DNA of 64,000 bases from Daphnia carinata (lineage: Eukaryota > Arthropoda > Branchiopoda > Diplostraca > Daphniidae). The notes under the pieces are model-generated. The model made no database searches and was not told where the DNA came from. It was given only the letters and a program-made list of their open reading frames with translations. This document shows, one piece after another, positions 51,707 through 64,000 of the stretch; position 1 is the first letter of the stretch, and every line of letters begins with the position of its first letter. The stretch is taken from assembly GCF_022539665.2 (NCBI RefSeq), contig NC_081339.1, forward strand, positions 1,798,001 through 1,862,000, read 5' to 3'. The translations under genes and the position numbers were made by a program.

Positions 51707-52654
51707 TTATGCAGCAGTAGTGTAGTATTCAGCGGTCTTTGTGCTGTAGTATTGGGAAGCTTCGGTGTAGCAAACCGGAGCAGCATGAGTAGTGGAATAG
51801 TACTTGGTGGGCTCGGTATAGTAGCCTGGCGAAGCATACGTTGTTGTGTACCCGAAAGCCTTATTAGTGTAGTACTGCGGAGCCTCAGTGTAATAAGAAG
51901 GAGCGGCGTAAGTGGTGGTGTAGTACCTCGGGGCTACTGCATAGTAGTGTGATGCAGCATAGGTTATTGTGTATTCAAGAGCTTTTGTAGTGTAGTATTG
52001 TGGAGCCTCCGTCTTGTAGTACATGGGGCCCTCTGTGTAGTAAGTTGGGGCAGCGTACGTAGTAGTGTAGTATTCAGCACCCTTTGTGGTGTAACAAGAC
52101 GGGGCAGCATAAGTTGCAGTGTAGTAAGTATGTTCCACGTAGTACGAAGGAGCAGCCGTGATGCAGTAACTTGGGGCAGCGTATGGCTTCGGAACATCAG
52201 CGTAGTATGTCGTCTCAGCGTAGTAAGACGGGGCAGCCTCAGTGTAGTAAGTTGGAGCTACATAATATTTGGCTGCTTCTGTTGTCGTATAGTAGGCAAC
52301 TGTAGTGGTAGCGCAGCTGGGGTCAGCATAATATGTATGGGAAGCTTCAGTATAGTAGCTCGGTGTAGCGTATGTCGTTGTGTAGTACGTTGGAGCAGCA
52401 TACGTAGTTGTGTAATGAAAGGCTATAGTGTAGTATTCCCCTGATTTAGTTGTGTAATACTTGGGAGGCTCGGTGTAGTAGCTGGGTGCAGCATACGTTG
52501 TTGTATAATACTCAGCTTTTTTTGTTGTGGAGTATTCTGGAGCCTTTGTGCTGTAGTAGCTGGGCGCAGCATACGTCGTGGTGTAGTATCCAGAAGAAGA
52601 CGAGCCCATTGGTCCACCCATGGCCTGTCCAGCCATCAGAGATACAACAGCCAT
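51707..52654 (-). CDS. Tyr-rich tandem-repeat secreted-type protein
   Basis: Open frame of 315 residues made almost wholly of degenerate repeats of the form EYYTTTYAAPSYYTEAPKYY. The Tyr pairs lie every 6-10 residues, with Thr, Ala, Pro and few charged residues. The N-terminus MAVVSLMAGQAMGGPMGSS looks like the end of a signal peptide; an upstream exon probably supplies the hydrophobic start, but I could not place it. The repeat pattern suggests an extracellular structural protein (cuticle, egg case or adhesive), with Tyr available for cross-linking; this is inference, no catalytic motif exists. There is a stop at 51707 although repeat-coding DNA continues. A pseudogene relative lies 1.8 kb downstream. 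Confidence 0.75.
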   Translation of the reverse strand: MAVVSLMAGQAMGGPMGSSSSGYYTTTYAAPSYYSTKAPEYSTTKKAEYYTTTYAAPSYYTEPPKYYTTKSGEYYTIAFHYTTTYAAPTYYTTTYATPSYYTEASHTYYADPSCATTTVAYYTTTEAAKYYVAPTYYTEAAPSYYAETTYYADVPKPYAAPSYCITAAPSYYVEHTYYTATYAAPSCYTTKGAEYYTTTYAAPTYYTEGPMYYKTEAPQYYTTKALEYTITYAASHYYAVAPRYYTTTYAAPSYYTEAPQYYTNKAFGYTTTYASPGYYTEPTKYYSTTHAAPVCYTEASQYYSTKTAEYYTTAA

Positions 52655-53455
52655 TTATTGTTAAATTTTTTTTTTAATTACAAAATGTCAAGCTACACTC
52701 GACATTTGGTTACCGGAACCCCTTTTTAATAAGCGTTAAAATACCAACCTGTGGTGCCCTTTGTCTTTTGTCGTTCAGAGCAGTTCAAAGGTAGATTTTA
52801 ATTGCTGTTCTTTTAACTAACTTAATCCTACTCTTTGTGTTTAGATGAAAGAAAATTTTTATGTACTTCGTTCTGACCAGCTGAACTGATGCACAGATGG
52901 GCAGGTGTGTATCTTTCCCGATCACCACCTGAGGTTATTGAAAACTGGAACTTGTTTCGTCGGCCACACTCTTTCATTGGTATTGTTTTTGACGCGTATA
53001 TGTTTCCCGTAATTGAACGTCGTCATGTGCGTTGTACCCAACTGCATTTGAATTTGTTCTAGTGAAAGCTGTTGCACGTTTTATGCTGCAACAAATGTTT
53101 TGGCGCAATTGCGTTGGGGGATGTGATTTAAAAAGCGTAGCTGGAGGCGAACTCGAACATCAGTTGATTAGCATTGCTGGTTCATCGAAGCTTAAGCAAC
53201 GTTTCGCAACGCGTAATATTTGCGATGCGTTCAACAGCTCAGGTAAATTTATGTTTTTTTCTTGCTAGCATTGATGGACCGTTTAAATACTAGAATTTTC
53301 TTTTTCGCTAGAGTATTTTGCTAATTTGCGTTTTTGGATGCGTTTATTCGACTTCAGTTTCCGGAGGAAGCCTAAACAATAGTGAGTGCCGTCTCACTGT
53401 TGCCGTTTCTTATATTCGTCGTGTTTAATGTTTATTTTTAATGGAAGGTAAAGGT
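52655..53455. other. Upstream region of the Tyr-rich gene; no clear exon
   Basis: It should hold the Tyr-rich gene's promoter and first exon (minus strand). The plus-strand frame 53032-53268 (CGDLK-like, ending before a GT) precedes the protease pseudogene but has no protease signature; I leave it unassigned. Confidence 0.35.
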
Positions 53456-53459
53456 AAGG

Positions 53460-54290
53460 AAGAAATTGATCAAATCGTTGGTGGGACGCAGGCTTCTGCT
53501 GGGGAATTTCCGTTTATGGTTAGCGGTAAATTCTGATGCTAATCACAATGCTGGTCGTGATGCAAATTAGTTGGAATGGTTTCTGCAGTGGGACTTTGAT
53601 TACGGCTTCTTTTATTTTGACGGTTGCTCATTGTCTAGTAAAGTGGGGATGTTTTTGCGACCTCGCTTTTCCCTGAAAATTGAAACTCCCTCCGTAACTT
53701 GCACCCAATTCAGCTTGCAATCGTTGAATCTGGTTTAGTGTGAGTGGTTTAGGGTTGAGTGGTTATTTGGTGATGCAAAATTTTTTTCGTGTTCAATTTT
53801 GTATGTTTTTTTTTCTTGTAGCGTAACTGCTCTGTCCACGGGCTCGTTACAAGTGATCTTAAACACATTAGCTGCAAACGGCGGGGCCGGTGCTAAGGTG
53901 AGGACTGGGGAGGTTCCTTGTGTATCCATCGTACAACTCCGTATCAAGGGCAAGTATTCGTATGTTAGGAGCAGAGGGGTCGTAATTAATAGCTTCATTC
54001 TAGTTCAATTGCAGCGAAACGACATTGCCATGATGGCTTTGAATGCGCCTGTTAACAATGTAGTGCCTGTTCCGCTTCCGTTTTTCTCGGATGCGGGCAC
54101 GTCGTATGAGGGCCAAAGTATGGTTGTCGCCCTTGTGGTATTACGTCAGCTGGTAGTGCATTTTTTAAATAATTTCGGTTTACATGTGGTGTCGTTTGTT
54201 GTGAGGAGTTTGCATCGCCGTTTTGCCGTCCGTAAGTGCAGGTGTGTCCAGTACGTTGCTTAAAGTAACGGTTTACGTCCTCGAGAACAG
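53460..54290 (+). pseudogene. Trypsin/chymotrypsin-like (S1) serine protease pseudogene
   Basis: Decayed S1A digestive-type protease. Visible blocks: activation site EIDQIVGGTQASAGEFPFMV (IVGG at 53474), FCSGTLITASFILTVAHCL (catalytic His at 53629-53631), VTALSTGSLQVILNTLAANG after a polypyrimidine tract and TAG at 53820, and QLQRNDIAMMALNAPV (catalytic Asp at 54020-54022), then YEGQSMVVA and, after a one-base shift, GITSAGSAFF. Between FPFMV and FCSGT the frame is lost: a stop and a mismatch in phase appear. The third catalytic block GDSGGP is absent before the homology ends near 54.3 kb. A broken, 3'-truncated copy that cannot make an active enzyme. Confidence 0.82.
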
Positions 54291-54299
54291 GGTGTCGTA

Positions 54300-54780
54300 A
54301 ACGGTATGGAAGGGCTCTATTTGGATTGGTTACTGTAAGTGAAAGCATTGCCCATCCTGACGTCGAAGGCTGCATGATGTAGCCTAGTGCCATTTTGCCA
54401 GCGAAAGTTGTTCGTCAGTAGAATAAAATCATAGCAGAAAAGTAAGCTTTTTTTCACGCAAATATTTGTTTCAATAATAGAAAAATGAGTTTGGAAAATG
54501 TAAAGAAAAAAGAGGATAGCTAAAAAGGAAATGGCTTGGGGGTAGAGTACCTCCTACTGTCCTTCAGTCTGGTTAGGGAAGAAAAACTCGTTTCTCTTTT
54601 TCCTCATGGCTGGAAAAATTGACTATCCCATTGTTGCATCGAAAGAAACATACCATCTACGAATTCTCAGAAAAAAACGAAAAAGAAACGCAGTTGCAAT
54701 GCATTTCCTTCTGGATAATGCATTTTCCAAACAACAAAAGGGGAATCCAAGATGGTTGTAGAAATCTAATTTTTCGTTCT
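54300..54780 (+). other. Unassigned small ORF (54607-54768) before the duplicated unit
   Basis: A 53-codon frame opens at an ATG in good context (CTCATGGCTGG) and reads MAGKIDYPIVASKETYHL, then a Lys/Arg-rich stretch, to TAG at 54768. No domain recognised. It sits just outside the left edge of the tandem duplication. It may be an exon of the plus-strand unit described at 54838-55200, or chance. Confidence 0.25.
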
Positions 54781-54837
54781 CTTCGTTTTTGCACGTAGAT
54801 TAAGTTTATTGACATTAACAGTATCTGTAACTTGTGT

Positions 54838-55375
54838 AGTTTTCAGTTATACTCAATTGGCAGAGATGACACAGGACTGCATTAGACGACAAGTGGAAAT
54901 GGCCCATCACGAAATTCAGCGTCTCGCGACGATTGCCAACGTCAGAAACTAGTCAACGCCATTGATGGCTGGGAAATAAATGAGAACGTAAGGTGAGATT
55001 CTTTTCCTGTGACAATTTCATTTGAACGATGGCAACAAAGATGGACAGAAACGGAAGGAAAGGCTGTCAAGCAGAGCGTGTCTTTCACAGGCAAATTTTT
55101 GTCAGAACAACTTGTTTTTCCTCCGACGACTTTTGAGTCTTTGAGTGGCGAAGAATGTTGTTGTTAGAAAGGCAAGAACTTCTTTCGTCTCAAATTATCG
55201 TCGTCGTATCGCTCGTTTTAAAAAAGAACTAAAAGCTAAATATGGCAAAACGTTCATCAGCATGGGCAGAGCAAGTTTGGGTTCAACAATCCAATCACAT
55301 TCTTGTACCCCCTGCTCATGAATGTCATTTCTTGGCCAAAGACATTTTTTTATTGCTAGATTGTAGTTAGTCGTA
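54838..55375 (+). pseudogene. Degenerate plus-strand block, copy A
   Basis: Counterpart of the block at 59803-60327. It keeps EMTQDCIRR-like, SFTGKFLSEQLVFPP and KGKNFFRL segments on the plus strand, but small indels break the frames (an extra base near 54862, five extra bases near 54920, an extra A near 55194). No domain recognised. If the copy B block is a gene, this is its dead twin; if not, both are just duplicated flank. Confidence 0.35.
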
Positions 55376-55376
55376 T

Positions 55377-59151
<3,775 letters not shown>

Positions 59152-59156
59152 GCGCA

Positions 59157-59800
59157 ATATAATCTAAATTTGCAAGGATTTCCCGTCACGTCCCGATCTC
59201 ACCCGCCCACATCCAACCGCTGTTTCCTTCTTTGTCGAAACCACTGTTTATTTTCGTTGTTGCCACAAAAAGCGACATGGAGTTTATCTTTTGGTTGGCG
59301 AAGCATGTGCATTTTGGTTTTGCTGTGTTGGCAAAGTCCTTGACGTTCTGCGTCGAACTAAATCAATTTTAACTTTAGGCAACAGCCTATTGATGGCACT
59401 GAAACGTATGTTGACGTCTTATACATTGAAATGCGTAATGTATTCATCGTCACTCTTGCAAATCGATTACAATTAACGGCCGAAGAAAGCGCTTTTCCAA
59501 GTTAAACCTGGAAGCCGGAGTAGTTGACATTTATAATTGTTGGATGTTAATTCATAGTTTGTATGCCCATAGCTCCGTGTAACATATTTATATGGAATAT
59601 GTTCAGATGGCAGCTGTTCAGTTTTTGCTACACATCTTCAATCATCTTGCCTTTCATTTATTTGCGTTTGTTTTTAAGTTCGCTGAGGAAAGACGGAATA
59701 GCGGATCACGTCCTCTTTGTTGTTGGAATTACATTTTTTTTCTCTTCGTTTTTGAACGTAGATTAAGTTTATTGATATTAACAGTATTTCTAATTTGTTT
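59157..59800. other. Upstream region of receptor copy A
   Basis: It should contain the promoter and perhaps a signal-peptide exon of copy A (minus strand). A plus-strand frame at 59592-59831 (MEYVQMAAVQFLLHIF, hydrophobic) leads toward the block at 59803 but has no recognised domain. Confidence 0.4.
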
Positions 59801-59802
59801 AG

Positions 59803-60327
59803 TTTTCAGTTATCCTCATTTGGGGAGATGACACAGGACTGCATTAGACGACTAGTGGAAATGGCCGATGACGAAATTCAACGCAACTATTGGCAACGAC
59901 AGAAACTAGTCAGCGCCATTGTTGGCTGGGAAATAAATCAGAACGAGAGGTAAAACTCATTTTCTGTAACAATTCCATATTATCGATGGCAACAAACACA
60001 GAGTGAAACGGGAGGAACGGCTGTCAAGCAGAACATGTCTTTCACAGGAAAATTTTTGTCAGAACAACTTGTTTTTCCTCCGCCCACTTTTGAGCTTTGG
60101 AGTGGTGAAGTTCTTTTTTTTAGACAGGTAAGAACTTCTTTCGTCTCAATTATCGTCGACGTATCGTTCGTCTTAAAAAAGCAATTCAAATTTTAAATAT
60201 GGCAAAACGTTCATCAGCATGGGCAGAGCAAGTTTGGGTTCAACAATTCAATCACATCCATGTGCCCCCTGATCATGAGTGTGATTCCTTGGCCAAAGAC
60301 ATTTTTTTATTGCTAGATTGTAGTTAA
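59803..60327 (+). other. Unassigned plus-strand coding-like block, copy B
   Basis: Three neighbouring pieces look like exons of a plus-strand gene convergent with receptor copy B. 59803-59949: after TTTAG, opens FQLSSFGEMTQDCIRR, then QRQKLVSAIVGWEINQNE, and ends at a GTAAAA donor. About 59985-60120: an open frame with SFTGKFLSEQLVFPP (a second frame is open too). 60124-60327: after TTCTTTTTTTTAG, 67 codons reading TGKNFFRLNYRRRIVRLKKA and AWAEQVWVQQFNHIHVPP to TAA, five bases from the receptor's stop codon. I recognise no family. Phases between the pieces do not join simply, so the structure is unresolved. It may be a real small gene, a decayed one, or receptor 3' flank. Confidence 0.4.
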
Positions 60328-60332
60328 TCGTA

Positions 60333-64000
<3,668 letters not shown>

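Noticed and set aside
51611-52444. Plus-strand ORFs of 113 and 148 codons rich in Val/Ser/Cys
   Set aside because: Shadow frames of the Tyr-rich repeats on the minus strand; their periodicity comes from the repeat.

Overview
This is nuclear genomic DNA of an arthropod, most likely a branchiopod crustacean of the Daphnia type. The genes are eukaryotic, with many short GT-AG introns (about 50-100 nt). The Rop/Munc18 protein reads closest to the insect form, a Pvr-like receptor tyrosine kinase is duplicated in tandem, and there is a secreted-type protein built from Tyr-Thr-Ala-Pro repeats of a kind I associate with Daphnia. The species call is inference. I see no tRNA, rRNA, CRISPR or operon structure.

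Layout. 0.3-1.6 kb: 3' part of a Lim3/Lhx3-type LIM-homeobox gene (minus strand), entering from the left with its last exons outside. 1.6-21 kb: gene-poor DNA holding decayed transposons (a PIF/Harbinger nuclease at 10.6 kb, an LTR-like block at 13.8-14.3 kb, an intron-containing Tc1-like transposase pseudogene at 14.8-15.9 kb). 21-34.5 kb: a non-coding domain packed with long A/T homopolymers and microsatellites, which I take to be the upstream region and 5' UTR intron of the next gene. 34.6-38.8 kb: a five-exon GT49 glycosyltransferase (B4GAT1/LARGE-like, plus). 39.6-41.6 kb: PTGES2 (minus), convergent with the GT49 gene. 42.9-45.8 kb: Rop/STXBP1 (plus), divergent from PTGES2, 13 coding exons, intact. 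47-49 kb: a diverged repeat pair. 49.7-52.7 kb: one Tyr-rich repeat gene with a damaged 3' end and one pseudogene relative. 53.5-54.3 kb: a trypsin/chymotrypsin-like protease pseudogene. 55.4-64 kb: two head-to-tail copies of a Pvr/VEGFR-like receptor tyrosine kinase (minus), offset 4.96 kb, the second cut by the window edge. Each copy has an unassigned plus-strand coding-like block converging on its 3' end.

How the genes relate. They do not form one pathway. Rop acts in SNARE-mediated exocytosis, PTGES2 is a membrane glutaredoxin/GST-fold protein, the GT49 enzyme acts in Golgi glycan synthesis, Lim3 specifies neurons, and the receptors are cell-surface kinases. The GT49, PTGES2, Rop and receptor models were assembled exon by exon with reading phase checked at every junction. 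Lim3, the Tyr-rich gene and both receptors have unresolved 5' ends.
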